Below are positions 26,646-35,575 of a stretch of DNA of 64,000 bases, piece after piece (the first letter of the stretch is position 1; the number at the start of each line of letters is the position of its first letter). This stretch comes from Bacillota bacterium (GTDB taxonomy: Bacteria; Bacillota; Clostridia; Lachnospirales; Cellulosilyticaceae): positions 17,398-81,397 of the forward strand of contig JAEWMQ010000073.1 in assembly GCA_023393125.1 (NCBI GenBank), written 5' to 3'. The translations under genes and the position numbers were made by a program. The notes below the pieces were generated by a model. The model saw only the letters and a program-made list of their open reading frames with translations. It did no database searches and was not told the DNA's origin.

Positions 26646-26989
26646 GCCTGAAAACTTCTCAAATAAATAACATTTCTATCTGGATCATAAAAACTCATAT
26701 TTTTTGCTCCCCATGGACGAATGGTAGGTTTTTCAATCATTTCAATTCCCATATCTACAAGTCTTTCATATTCTACATCAATATTCTTTACAGTGAATGC
26801 AATACATATATTTTGATTTGCATTATTTTTTACAGAACCGTCATTGTATATTGTTAGCATCGTTTCTTCTGATAAAATGGTTTGATGCACCTCATCATTG
26901 CTTCCATTATCCGTTCCAAGTAATAATTTATAAAAATCTGCTAATCTTATAACATCATTTGTTAATAAACTAACCTCTCCTATTCTCAT
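26642..26989 (-). CDS. VOC-superfamily (glyoxalase/bleomycin-resistance-like) protein
   Basis: 115 residues, one full VOC unit: begins MRIGEVSLLTNDVIRLADFY, the betabetaalpha start, and ends FYDPDRNVIYLRSF, the usual metal-site strand with the DP-x-GN-like turn (here DPDRN). A dimer should make one active site. Substrate unknown. It is followed without a gap by a 34-residue ORF. Confidence 0.85.
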   Translation of the reverse strand: MRIGEVSLLTNDVIRLADFYKLLLGTDNGSNDEVHQTILSEETMLTIYNDGSVKNNANQNICIAFTVKNIDVEYERLVDMGIEMIEKPTIRPWGAKNMSFYDPDRNVIYLRSFQA

Positions 26990-27144
26990 AACTCCTCCTT
27001 AAATCTGAATTTTCCAATTTATAAAATTTTTACTTTCTCATTATACAAAATAAGGCTAGGCATTACCATCTAATCCTCTCTAAAACTATTCCAGAAATGG
27101 CTCACGAACTAGAGTGCCTGATCATTATAGTTTCCCCATATAAC

Positions 27145-27187
27145 AAAAAAGCCAAACTTAAAGTAGTTTCACTCTAAGCTGGCATTT
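27145..27187 (-). terminator. Rho-independent terminator of the purine operon
   Basis: Minus-strand imperfect stem GCCAGCTTAGAGT / ACTTTAAGTTTGGC followed by TTTTTTG, just after the amidohydrolase stop. Confidence 0.75.
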
Positions 27188-27200
27188 TCTTTTTGTCTAT

Positions 27201-28589
27201 TTATTTTTCCCAAATATGTGGGTGAGGATTTCTAAGTACGCGGTTACATACTTCCTCTCCTTCTAAAAATAATTGTTTTTCATCTACTTTTGTTAAACGG
27301 CCTTCTTTCACGACAACTTCACCATTTACCATTGTCATCCATACAGAACCTGTTACACCACCTCTTGGTAAGAGGTTTTTAGGATCGTGGATTAAGCCGG
27401 TCATTTCTAAACCACTAATATCCACCATAAATAAGTCAGCAGCTTTTGATACTTCAAGTGTACCTAAGTCACTTCTTCCTAATGTTTTTGCACCATTAAC
27501 TGTTGCAATCTTTAACATTTCATAAGGTGTTAAAGAAATCCCTCTTTCTTTAGAGTAGTAGCTTTGCATTAAATAGGAAAGACGCAGCGCATCTAATAAG
27601 TTAGAGCTATCATTTGTAGCTGAGCCATCACATCCTAAGCTGATTAAGACACCTTTTTCTTTCATTGCTTTCATATCTAAAATAGGAAAACCACCTAATA
27701 CAGCTGGTGTAGGGCAGTGACTTACCCCTGTTCCTGTGCGGCCTAAAACTTCATATTCATCTGGTGTAAGCTCCCAACCATGTGCAATCCATACATCTTC
27801 TCCTACAAAGCCAATATCTTCACACCATGCAAGGGTACGTTTGCCATGTCTTTCTTCAATACCTGCACATTCTCCCTCACCTAAATGAGTGTGTAAACGC
27901 ACACCTAATTTTCTGGCAAGCTCTGCGGATTTGATAAAGGTCTCTTCATAGCAGTTAATGGGTTGACATGGGGCAATAACAATTTGCTTCATTGAATATG
28001 GATTAGGATCATGATACTTCTCAACCAATCTTTCACAATCTTGTAAGAACTCCTGCGTTGTCTCTACCATTTCTGCTGGTATAGAGCTTCCTTCTTCTCT
28101 TGGCAGCGTGTTGGCCCCTCTACCTGCGTGATAACGAATGCCTAATAATTCAGCTGCTTCCATTTGTCTATCTACAGCACGTTTACCTGTTTTTTGTGTA
28201 TAACAATATTGATGGTCAAAAGCACAGGTACAACCATGTTTTAATAAATCTGCCATTGCCGTAAGGGATGCATAATAGATCACATCATCATCTATCTCTT
28301 TAAAAATACGATAAATCTTATCGATCCAATCCATCACCATTAAATTTGGATAATCAATAGTCATTAAGTTTCTTACAAAAGTTTGGAAGAAATGATGATG
28401 TGTATTAACCATCCCTGGATAAATAATTTTATCAGTTGCATCAATGATTTCGGCATCTTCTGCTTGAAGGTCTTTTCCTATTTTGATGATGGCTGGTCCA
28501 TCTATTAATAAATCACTATTATAAAATACATTATCTTCTGCATCACAAGTTACAATTGCATATGCATTTTTAATTAACTTTTTTGCCAT
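27201..28589 (-). CDS. Amidohydrolase, 8-oxoguanine deaminase / chlorohydrolase group
   Basis: 462 residues. Metal ligands of subtype-III amidohydrolases: HHHFFQTFVRN (about 64-74), HTHLGEGECAG with His-Glu, and GCDGSATNDSS with the catalytic Asp. The sequence around these (ETIVER-free, RTGTGVSHCPTPAVLGG) fits the 8-oxoguanine / guanine / s-triazine deaminase cluster. Last gene of an operon with a BMP-type nucleoside importer, so it probably deaminates an imported oxidised or ordinary purine base. Substrate by family and context, not proven. Confidence 0.85.
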   Translation of the reverse strand: MAKKLIKNAYAIVTCDAEDNVFYNSDLLIDGPAIIKIGKDLQAEDAEIIDATDKIIYPGMVNTHHHFFQTFVRNLMTIDYPNLMVMDWIDKIYRIFKEIDDDVIYYASLTAMADLLKHGCTCAFDHQYCYTQKTGKRAVDRQMEAAELLGIRYHAGRGANTLPREEGSSIPAEMVETTQEFLQDCERLVEKYHDPNPYSMKQIVIAPCQPINCYEETFIKSAELARKLGVRLHTHLGEGECAGIEERHGKRTLAWCEDIGFVGEDVWIAHGWELTPDEYEVLGRTGTGVSHCPTPAVLGGFPILDMKAMKEKGVLISLGCDGSATNDSSNLLDALRLSYLMQSYYSKERGISLTPYEMLKIATVNGAKTLGRSDLGTLEVSKAADLFMVDISGLEMTGLIHDPKNLLPRGGVTGSVWMTMVNGEVVVKEGRLTKVDEKQLFLEGEEVCNRVLRNPHPHIWEK

Positions 28590-28614
28590 TTTGAAATTTC
28601 ACCTCTTCTAATAT

Positions 28615-29553
28615 TTAACGAGAACCTCTAATATATGGTACGCCTAAGCTTTCTGGTTCACTTTTCTTTCTCGCTGAAAGTAAAAGTGCAATGAGTGTAA
28701 TCACATAGGGTAACATGGCTAAAGCTTGACTAGGCAGCGCTACACCCATGGCTTGCAAACGAATCTGCAAAGCATTTGCCCCGCCAAAGATTAAAGCCGC
28801 ACCAAACATACCCATTGGTGTATATCTCCCTAATATAACTGCTGCAAGAGCAATATAGCCTCGCCCAGATATCATATTCTCTGAAAACTTACCAAGCTGT
28901 ACAAGTACAAGGGTTGCCCCTCCAATACCACCTAACATACCATTTACTGCAATAGCAAACCACTGATATTTATAAACAGGAATCCCTGCCGCATCTGCAG
29001 CTCTTGGGCTTTCTCCAATTGCTGTAAAGGCAAGTCCATGTGCACTCTTCTTATAAAAAATAACTGCTGTAATCACTAATAGATAAAGAACATATGTCAA
29101 AACATCTTGATTAAAGAATGCATTCCCTATTAAAGGAATCTCTGAAAGTACAGGAATTTTAATCGCTGCAAGCGTTGGTATTTGCTGATAAGACTCACTT
29201 GCCATCAATTTATATAAGAAGCTAGTAACCCCTAACATAAATATATTAAGTGCAATCCCACTTACTGATTGGTTTTGTGCCAGTTTAATGGTCAAAAAGC
29301 CATGTATTGCACTTACTAACCAGCCGCCTAGCATCCCACAAATAAGTCCAACAAACAAATTATCGCTATAATAAGCACCTGCAAAGGAGAAGAATGCACC
29401 CCCAAGCATAACGCCTTCCATACCAATATTTAAAATGCCTGTGCGTTCTAAAAAGACTTCACCTAAACCTGCATACAAGAGAGGAATCGCCATACGTACA
29501 GTAGCGGTTAGAAATGCTGTCAAAAAGGTGAGCGTAAAAATTTGTTCTAACAC
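28615..29553 (-). CDS. ABC transporter permease (BMP-type nucleoside importer, second permease)
   Basis: 312 residues, about eight TM helices. Family marks: ERTGILNIGMEGVMLGGAFF near the N-terminus and FTAIGESPRAADAAGIPVYKYQW, the coupling-helix region. Works with the neighbouring permease and the double ATPase as a ribose/nucleoside-type importer. The first 7 bases of the gene overlap the end of the preceding permease gene, so the two are coupled. Confidence 0.9.
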   Translation of the reverse strand: MLEQIFTLTFLTAFLTATVRMAIPLLYAGLGEVFLERTGILNIGMEGVMLGGAFFSFAGAYYSDNLFVGLICGMLGGWLVSAIHGFLTIKLAQNQSVSGIALNIFMLGVTSFLYKLMASESYQQIPTLAAIKIPVLSEIPLIGNAFFNQDVLTYVLYLLVITAVIFYKKSAHGLAFTAIGESPRAADAAGIPVYKYQWFAIAVNGMLGGIGGATLVLVQLGKFSENMISGRGYIALAAVILGRYTPMGMFGAALIFGGANALQIRLQAMGVALPSQALAMLPYVITLIALLLSARKKSEPESLGVPYIRGSR

Positions 29554-30581
29554 TTCGCTTCCTCCTTCCTGTTTTGCTTCATTTCAAAAATCTTTTTAGC
29601 TAATATTAAAAGCACAACTAAGCCTACTAAAATATTGACAATAGCAGACGGCACTCCCATTTGCCTTTGCATAGAGTTAGCCCCTACTTGCATAGCTGCA
29701 AAACCAATAGCCACACCAAGTACTCCTACTGGATGATTAGAGGCAAGTAGCGCAATTAAAACCGCTATATAACCGCAATCAGAAGAAATCCCTTCTAGCA
29801 GTTTTTTCTGAATACCTAAGACTTCTACAACACCAGCCATACCTGCTAAGCCTCCGCTTAAAATAGCTGAGATGACAATGTTTTTCATAACAGAAATCCC
29901 ATTGCATTTAGCCGCTCTTTGATTCATCCCAACCACTTTAAGCTCATAACCTATGGTTGTTTTTTGCATAAGGAGCCAAACGATAACCACCGCTACTACG
30001 GCAATAATAAAGCCCATATTTAATCGTGTGGGTGGCATCAATAAACTAAATGCTGCTCCAGGTTCAATTCTTGGAGATTGTGGGACACTTCCACTTGGGT
30101 CCATTAAGAACGTTCTTACTGCAAGTCCTGTAAAGTTAATGGCTATATAGTTAAGCATAATGGTCACAATAATCTCTGAAATATTAAATTTCGCTTTAAA
30201 GATAGCCGCAATAAACGCCCATAGACCACCACATAAAAAGCCAGCTACCATGGCAAGAATGATTCTAACTGGACCTGGAACTCCAGTAAAATGAATAGCT
30301 ACAAACGTTGCAGCCACAGCGCCCATATAAAATTGTCCTTCTGCACCAATATTGAAAAATCCTGTTTTAAAAGCAACTGCGCAACCAAGCCCTGTAAAAA
30401 TAAGTGGTGTTGCCTTTACAAATATTTCAGCAAATCCGTTGGTATTGCCAAAGATCCCATTTATAAATTTACTCATTGCATCAAAAGGATTGGCTCCTGC
30501 TAAAATCAGAAGTAAAATACCAACCACTACCGTTATTAATGTAATTCCTAAAACAGAACTATAGGATTTTTTCTCTTTCAT
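29547..30581 (-). CDS. ABC transporter permease (BMP-type nucleoside importer, first permease)
   Basis: 344 residues, about ten TM helices. Signature KTGFFNIGAEGQFYMGAVAA and VVGMNQRAAKCNGISVMKN match the coupling regions of NupB/YufP-like permeases. Lies 6 bases after the ATPase gene and overlaps the second permease by 7 bases. Inner membrane. Confidence 0.9.
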   Translation of the reverse strand: MKEKKSYSSVLGITLITVVVGILLLILAGANPFDAMSKFINGIFGNTNGFAEIFVKATPLIFTGLGCAVAFKTGFFNIGAEGQFYMGAVAATFVAIHFTGVPGPVRIILAMVAGFLCGGLWAFIAAIFKAKFNISEIIVTIMLNYIAINFTGLAVRTFLMDPSGSVPQSPRIEPGAAFSLLMPPTRLNMGFIIAVVAVVIVWLLMQKTTIGYELKVVGMNQRAAKCNGISVMKNIVISAILSGGLAGMAGVVEVLGIQKKLLEGISSDCGYIAVLIALLASNHPVGVLGVAIGFAAMQVGANSMQRQMGVPSAIVNILVGLVVLLILAKKIFEMKQNRKEEAKC

Positions 30582-30586
30582 CTCTA

Positions 30587-32110
30587 TTAATCCTCCTGAT
30601 CGACAATACCACCCATAAGTAGGCCTATTTTTTCTAATGTTGCTTCATCTCTTTCTAGTACTTCCATAACTTTTCCGCCAAACATAATGGCTACGCGGTC
30701 ACTTAATGCCATAATCTCCTCTAGGTCAGCTGAAATTAAAATAACGCTTTTACCCTGATTTCTTTGCTCTATTAATACTTGTCTTACAAACTCAGTAGCG
30801 CCCATATCTAAACCTCTTGTAGGCTGATTGGCAATAATCAGTTTGGCATCTTTAGAAGCTTCTCTTGAAATAATAATCTTTTGCTGATTACCTCCAGACA
30901 TGAGTCTTACAGGTGTTTTTTCTTTTGTATTACCAGAGGTTTTAATGCGATACCTCTCTATTTGATGCGTTGCATTTTGCTGAATCTGTTTACTTTGTAA
31001 AAAACCACGTATAGAAAAAGGACGCTTCATATAATCACGTAAGATTAAGTTTTCTTCTACACTCATAGGCAAAACTAAACCATCACTATGTCTATCATCT
31101 GAAATGTACGAAATCCCTTTAGCAAATTTCTTTTTAACACTGTATTTAGTAATATCCTCACCATAGAACGTCATCTGCCCTTCGGTTGGTTTTTGTATAC
31201 CTGCAATCACTTCCGCTAAATCTGTTTGTCCATTGCCATCTACACCTGCAATCCCTAATATTTCTCCTTGCTTGATGGCTAAAGAAATAGTGTCTAGCTG
31301 TGCTGCTTTATGATGCTTTTTAATGGATACATTAGATAAAACAAGAGCTTCTTCCTTTTGGCTTTGAGGTCTTACATCAAAGTTCTCATTTAAAGTTCTA
31401 CCAATCATATATTGTGAAAGCTCTGTAGGGTTAGTTTCTTTTGTATTTAAATCGATAATCTTTTTCCCATCTCTTAAAATACTCACTTTATCACTAATAC
31501 TCATGATTTCACTCATACGATGGGTGATAATGATAATGGCATAGCCTTCTTGCTTTAGTCTACGTAAGACATCAAAAAACTGCGCCGTTTCCTTTGGTGT
31601 TAACACACCTGTTGGTTCATCTAGAATTAATAAATCCACATGACGGTATAAGGCTTTCAAGATTTCTACACGTTGTTGTTGCCCTACGGATAAATTTGCA
31701 ACAATCGCCTTAGGATCCACTGCTAGTCCATATTTTTGCGCCAGTGTCTCAATCTTTTCTTTAGCACTTTTTCTATCTAGCATTATCCCTTCATTTTTTA
31801 ACCCAAGAATGATGTTATCCATGACACTCAAACGTTTCACTAAAGAAAAATGCTGATGAACCATGCCAATACCACTTTCAATGGCTTGTTTAGGAGAAGA
31901 AAAATCAACTTTTTCTCCCTTCCAAAAGATTTCTCCAGAGTCTGGTTTATAAATACCAAATAAAATATTCATTAAAGTGGTCTTGCCTGCACCATTCTCT
32001 CCTAATAGTGCATGAATTTCACCTTTTTCTATGGAAAGGTTAATATTTTCATTGGCATATACACCCGAGAAGCTTTTGCTAATCTGTTTCATTTCCAAAA
32101 TGCCCATCAT
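30587..32110 (-). CDS. ABC transporter ATPase with two nucleotide-binding domains
   Basis: 507 residues. Two NBDs: domain 1 has Walker A GENGAGKTT, signature NLSVGQQQRVEI and Walker B LLILDEPT; domain 2 has a degenerate Walker A (GVDGNGQTDLAE, the usual GKS/T Lys missing) and a signature LMSGGNQQK. This asymmetry is normal in sugar/nucleoside importers of the BMP group. Energises uptake through the two downstream permeases. AAAGGAG ribosome site. Confidence 0.92.
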   Translation of the reverse strand: MMGILEMKQISKSFSGVYANENINLSIEKGEIHALLGENGAGKTTLMNILFGIYKPDSGEIFWKGEKVDFSSPKQAIESGIGMVHQHFSLVKRLSVMDNIILGLKNEGIMLDRKSAKEKIETLAQKYGLAVDPKAIVANLSVGQQQRVEILKALYRHVDLLILDEPTGVLTPKETAQFFDVLRRLKQEGYAIIIITHRMSEIMSISDKVSILRDGKKIIDLNTKETNPTELSQYMIGRTLNENFDVRPQSQKEEALVLSNVSIKKHHKAAQLDTISLAIKQGEILGIAGVDGNGQTDLAEVIAGIQKPTEGQMTFYGEDITKYSVKKKFAKGISYISDDRHSDGLVLPMSVEENLILRDYMKRPFSIRGFLQSKQIQQNATHQIERYRIKTSGNTKEKTPVRLMSGGNQQKIIISREASKDAKLIIANQPTRGLDMGATEFVRQVLIEQRNQGKSVILISADLEEIMALSDRVAIMFGGKVMEVLERDEATLEKIGLLMGGIVDQED

Positions 32111-32171
32111 TCATTCTCCTTTAACCCTATGTATCGATGAAAAAGTAGCCCTCACTACCTTACCTACTATT

Positions 32172-32203
32172 AAAATAAGGATGATAAATACCCTCTATCA
32201 TCC
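32172..32203 (-). terminator. Intercistronic attenuator between the binding protein and the ATPase
   Basis: Minus-strand GGATGATA / TATCATCC stem, then TTATTTT, in the 117-base gap. Likely a partial terminator, so that the binding lipoprotein is made in excess over the transporter. Confidence 0.5.
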
Positions 32204-32228
32204 CTGTGTGCCTTACTCTATGTAACTC

Positions 32229-33257
32229 CTATCTTGCATTTGTATCACAGATGACTGTGAATTCACCTGATTTAATCGCTTCTACTTTATCAGCAATCAG
32301 TTGTTTGACATCATCAGGAATATTACTTTCCATTTCATGATAAGGTGCTAATTCAACAATACCCTCTGCCATTCCTAATTCCTTCACTACACCTTCAAAA
32401 GAACCTTCTTTAATATCAGTAATAGCTGTTTTAATTAACTCAGGTACGTTATAGATGGCAGAAGTTAAAATAGTTTCTGGTGCTAATGCATATTGATCGT
32501 AAGAATCCCCAATGGCATAAATCCCTGCTTCTGCTGCTGCATTTATTGCACCTGTACCACACTCATTTGCGGCATGTCCAATAACATCTACATTGTTTTC
32601 AATCATTGCAGTTGCTGATTCTTTTGCAAGAGCTGTATCTGTAAAAGAACCTGTCCAAGTGGTTTGTACTTCTATATCAGGATTAATGGATTTTGCACCA
32701 TCTTCAAAAGCATTCATAATTTTTACAAGAGAAGCCCCTTGAACTGGTCCAATAAATCCCACCTTATTACTTTTTGACATACTTGCTGCTAACATCCCAT
32801 TTAAATAACCTGTTTCTTCACATTTCATCACATAAGATGCTACGTTTTCAGCAGATGCATTTGCTTCAATACAAATAAATTTTGTATCTGGATAAAGCTC
32901 TGCAACTTCTAAGGCAGGATCACCAAATTGGAAACCATGACCGATGACTACGTCATAGCCATTAGCTGCATAATCTGTAAATGTTGCTGCCATATCTGCT
33001 GCAGCTACGTTTTCTGTATAAGCTATTTCGCAGCCTAATTCTTTTTCTACTAATAATAGCCCCTCATATGCAGATTGATTCCACCCCATATCATTTACTG
33101 CACCTGTTACACAAAGCGCTACTTTTAATTTATCTTGTGTACTTTGTGATTCTGCTACCTCTTTAGCCCCTGTAGTCGCTACGCTAGAGCCACATCCTGT
33201 AAGTAAGGAAATGCTTAATATTCCACTAAATAGTACCGTCAGCCATGTTTTTTTCAT
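32229..33257 (-). CDS. BMP-family purine/nucleoside-binding lipoprotein
   Basis: 342 residues. Lipoprotein signal with lipobox LLTGC. The mature part has BMP marks: CVTGAVNDMGWNQSAYEG, VIGHGFQFGDPALEVA, the NVDVIGHAANECGTGA strand and GIYAIGDSYDQYALAPE. It captures the ligand outside the membrane for the downstream ABC genes. First gene of the operon, driven by a perfect consensus promoter about 55-85 bases upstream. Confidence 0.93.
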   Translation of the reverse strand: MKKTWLTVLFSGILSISLLTGCGSSVATTGAKEVAESQSTQDKLKVALCVTGAVNDMGWNQSAYEGLLLVEKELGCEIAYTENVAAADMAATFTDYAANGYDVVIGHGFQFGDPALEVAELYPDTKFICIEANASAENVASYVMKCEETGYLNGMLAASMSKSNKVGFIGPVQGASLVKIMNAFEDGAKSINPDIEVQTTWTGSFTDTALAKESATAMIENNVDVIGHAANECGTGAINAAAEAGIYAIGDSYDQYALAPETILTSAIYNVPELIKTAITDIKEGSFEGVVKELGMAEGIVELAPYHEMESNIPDDVKQLIADKVEAIKSGEFTVICDTNAR

Positions 33258-33312
33258 ACTTTTTCTCCTCTTTTAATCTATTTAAAATTATTTAACACTT
33301 CTTTTTATGTTC

Positions 33313-33341
33313 ATTATATTGAACATCTTTTATCTTGTCAA
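33313..33341 (-). promoter_or_regulatory. Consensus sigma-A-type promoter for the BMP/ABC operon
   Basis: On the minus strand TTGACA (33341-33336), exactly 17 bases, TATAAT (33318-33313). The -35 arm CTTGTCAA mirrors TTGACAAG of the divergent promoter 19 bases away. Confidence 0.85.
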
Positions 33342-33360
33342 TTACAATTTTTCAATTTAT

Positions 33361-33389
33361 TTGACAAGTTTCTAAATGATTATTATAAT
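33361..33389 (+). promoter_or_regulatory. Consensus sigma-A-type promoter for the XRE-cupin regulator
   Basis: TTGACA, 17 bases, TATAAT, followed by GAGAGGAGG and the ATG at 33416. It faces away from the BMP promoter; the two -35 boxes form an inverted repeat that could be the site of the regulator itself. Confidence 0.85.
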
Positions 33390-33415
33390 GAGTACAAGTA
33401 CGAGAGGAGGTTTTT

Positions 33416-33997
33416 ATGGCATCTCTTAATCTAGTCCGAATCGGAAATATATTAAAGAGTCAAAGGCTTATGCTAGGGCTTTCTATTAGAGATTTATCTG
33501 CAAAATCCGGTGTTTCAGCAGGAACCATTAGCCAAATAGAAACAGGAAAAACAGCTCCTAATCTTGTAAGTGTTTATACACTTTGTGAGACATTAGGCTT
33601 TCCTATATCTGCTCTTTTTGTCGAAGAGTGTGATGAACGCATTTCTATTGTTCGGAAAAATGAACGCAGTTCTTTTATTCGAAATACAAGTAACGGTCAA
33701 TCTATTGAAGAAGCACTTATTATTAAAGGCGAACATCAAATGTGGGGCGGTGTCATCACCATGCCACCGCACACTTCTTCTGGGGCATTTTACTATCATG
33801 AAGGTGAAGAATTTGTCTTTATTTTGGAAGGCAGCTTAACATTTGAACTGGAAAATTATCCTCCTTATGAACTTTGTGAAGGCGATACTTTATACTACCC
33901 TAATGAAATAGGCCACAGGTGGGAAAACAAATCTGATCAAGAAACAAAACTTTTAATTGTATCTACTTCTGAATTTGAACCAAAATCTACCCAATAA
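33416..33997 (+). CDS. XRE-family regulator with C-terminal cupin
   Basis: 193 residues. N-terminal HTH (residues about 8-62: LRDLSAKSGVSAGTISQIE, TGKTAPNLVSVYTLC), then a cupin (about 105-185) with the HEGEEFVFILEGSLTFEL strand and GDTLYYPNEIGHRWEN. Such XRE-cupin proteins bind small metabolites and control the neighbouring uptake genes. Divergent from the purine ABC operon, so a purine or its breakdown product is a sensible effector; this is inference. Ribosome site GAGAGGAGG. Confidence 0.92.
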   Translation: MASLNLVRIGNILKSQRLMLGLSIRDLSAKSGVSAGTISQIETGKTAPNLVSVYTLCETLGFPISALFVEECDERISIVRKNERSSFIRNTSNGQSIEEALIIKGEHQMWGGVITMPPHTSSGAFYYHEGEEFVFILEGSLTFELENYPPYELCEGDTLYYPNEIGHRWENKSDQETKLLIVSTSEFEPKSTQ

Positions 33998-34048
33998 AGT
34001 AGCATTCTAAAAAAGTAGACTCTATAACATCTGGTTAAAAATAATCCT

Positions 34049-34101
34049 TTAAAATTTAAAATCCTCGAACTCAATTTCTTAGTTCGAGGATTTTAAATTT
34101 T
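34049..34101. terminator. Bidirectional terminator between XRE-cupin and pirin genes
   Basis: A perfect 21-base-pair stem whose core is ATCCTCGAACT / AGTTCGAGGAT, flanked by A and T runs. A related hairpin with the same CCTCGAAC core lies at 53749. Confidence 0.9.
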
Positions 34102-34106
34102 AAAAA

Positions 34107-34808
34107 TTAATCTTGCTTATTCATTTCTATAATTAAAATATGAGAAGTTTCTTTTGCCTTAATTAAAATATCTTCTTCAACTATTTCCATTCCATCTCTT
34201 TCATTTAATTCAATGTTATTAATTAATGAATGACCTTCTATTTGAACTAGGTAGGCCTGTCTTCCTTTGTTAACTTTAAAATCAATATCTCTTCCTTTTT
34301 CAAGCTCTAAAGAATAAATATTTACATCCTGATTTATTTTTATTGGTACACTTCCATTTTTGTCTGAGGCAATATGAAGCCATTTATTTAGCCTATCATT
34401 TAAATGAAATTTATAATCTCCATAGTTAGGCTTATAATCTTGTTTATCAGGTAAAATCCATATTTGTAAAAATCTTAATGGGTCTTTTCCAAGGTTATGC
34501 TCACTATGATAAACACCTGTTCCTGCACTCATATATTGAACATGCCCACGACTTATAGTATTTTTATTACCCATACTATCTCCATGAGTTAAATCACCAT
34601 TAACAATATATGATATTATTTCCATATTTCTATGAGGATGAACTTCAAATCCAGTATTAGATTGAACTATATCATCATTTATAACTCTTAAAACACCAAA
34701 ATTCATATTATCGGGGTTGTAGTATTCTGCAAATGAAAAATGAAATTTACTTCTTAACCATCCAAGATTACTACTTCCCATGCTGTTACTATCTATTTTT
34801 CTTAACAT
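34107..34808 (-). CDS. Pirin-family protein
   Basis: 233 residues, bicupin. Conserved N-terminal metal site: FEVHPHRNMEIISYIVNGDLTHGDSMGN with His-x-His, and later MSAGTGVYHSEHN. Pirins can act as quercetinase-like oxygenases or redox-sensing cofactors. The promoter carries an inverted repeat, and an HxlR regulator gene lies just upstream, both suggesting control by quinone- or electrophile-type stress. Confidence 0.92.
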   Translation of the reverse strand: MLRKIDSNSMGSSNLGWLRSKFHFSFAEYYNPDNMNFGVLRVINDDIVQSNTGFEVHPHRNMEIISYIVNGDLTHGDSMGNKNTISRGHVQYMSAGTGVYHSEHNLGKDPLRFLQIWILPDKQDYKPNYGDYKFHLNDRLNKWLHIASDKNGSVPIKINQDVNIYSLELEKGRDIDFKVNKGRQAYLVQIEGHSLINNIELNERDGMEIVEEDILIKAKETSHILIIEMNKQD

Positions 34809-34912
34809 TTTATGTCACTCCTTTTTAATCTAGTTCGTATTCTTAATTAAAACTAGATATAACTCAATAAAAACAATTTATTAAATGATACTCTTATTAT
34901 TTTTTAAAAGTT

Positions 34913-34929
34913 AGTTACTTTTTGTAACT
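34913..34929. promoter_or_regulatory. Operator-like inverted repeat just after the pirin promoter
   Basis: AGTTAC-N5-GTAACT, perfect 6-bp arms, starting about 7 bases after the predicted start site. Resembles the GTTAC/GTAAC dyads bound by HxlR-type dimers. Confidence 0.55.
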
Positions 34930-34942
34930 TGATTTAAAAACA

Positions 34943-34970
34943 TTATTACACATAAGTTATAGTTAGTCAA
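34943..34970 (-). promoter_or_regulatory. Promoter of the pirin gene
   Basis: Minus strand TTGACT, 16 bases, TAATAA. The operator lies directly downstream. Confidence 0.6.
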
Positions 34971-34983
34971 TATTTTTAATAAA

Positions 34984-35021
34984 TAAAAGGATCTCCTAAA
35001 ATCAATAGAAGATCCTTTTTG
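34984..35021 (-). terminator. Rho-independent terminator of the HxlR gene
   Basis: Minus-strand stem AAAAGGATCTTC / GGAGATCCTTTT, 16 bases past the HxlR stop; the T run is short. Confidence 0.7.
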
Positions 35022-35036
35022 TTATTTTCATTTTAT

Positions 35037-35351
35037 TTAATTCCATTTTTCCGCCCACTTTTGAATTTCATCCATAACAATTTCAAGTTCTTGTCCTTTT
35101 TCTGTAAGTTCATATTCTATACGTACAGGCACTTCTGGATAAACTTTTCTAATAACAATTCCTTCTCTTTCTAATTCTCTAAACCTCTCTGTTAACATAC
35201 GAGAACTCATATTTGGAATTGCATCTGCTATATCAGAAAAACGCTTTTGCCCACTCAGTAATGTTCTTATAATTAGTCCAGTCCATCTCTTTCCTAGTAA
35301 TTCAAAAGCATTTTCGAACTTTGGGCACATATGATATTTTTCCATATCCAA
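35037..35351 (-). CDS. HxlR-family winged-helix regulator, probably redox-sensing
   Basis: 104 residues. Winged HTH of HxlR type: FENAFELLGKRWTGLIIRTLL, RFSDIADAIPNMSSRMLTERFRELE, wing YPEVPVRIEYELTEKG. A single Cys near the N-terminus (HMCPKF, residue 9) sits where YodB/CatR/HypR sensors have their reactive cysteine. It probably represses the pirin gene and itself: a TACTTA-N8-TAAGTA dyad lies before its own start. Confidence 0.92.
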   Translation of the reverse strand: MDMEKYHMCPKFENAFELLGKRWTGLIIRTLLSGQKRFSDIADAIPNMSSRMLTERFRELEREGIVIRKVYPEVPVRIEYELTEKGQELEIVMDEIQKWAEKWN

Positions 35352-35575
35352 TCACCACCTAAATATATTCTAGCATACTTACTAAAACATAAGTAGCTTG
35401 TTCTATTAATTTAATTATAAGTTATTCTATACTCTATGCATCCTAATGATTTCTTCTCCAATAACGCAAAAATAACCAAGCAATCGCTCGCCTGGCTACT
35501 CTATGCTTCAGCACTTCATCATCCAATAAATCTAACAGTGCCTTTGCTTCTTCATTTACATCTATACTCTCTTAA

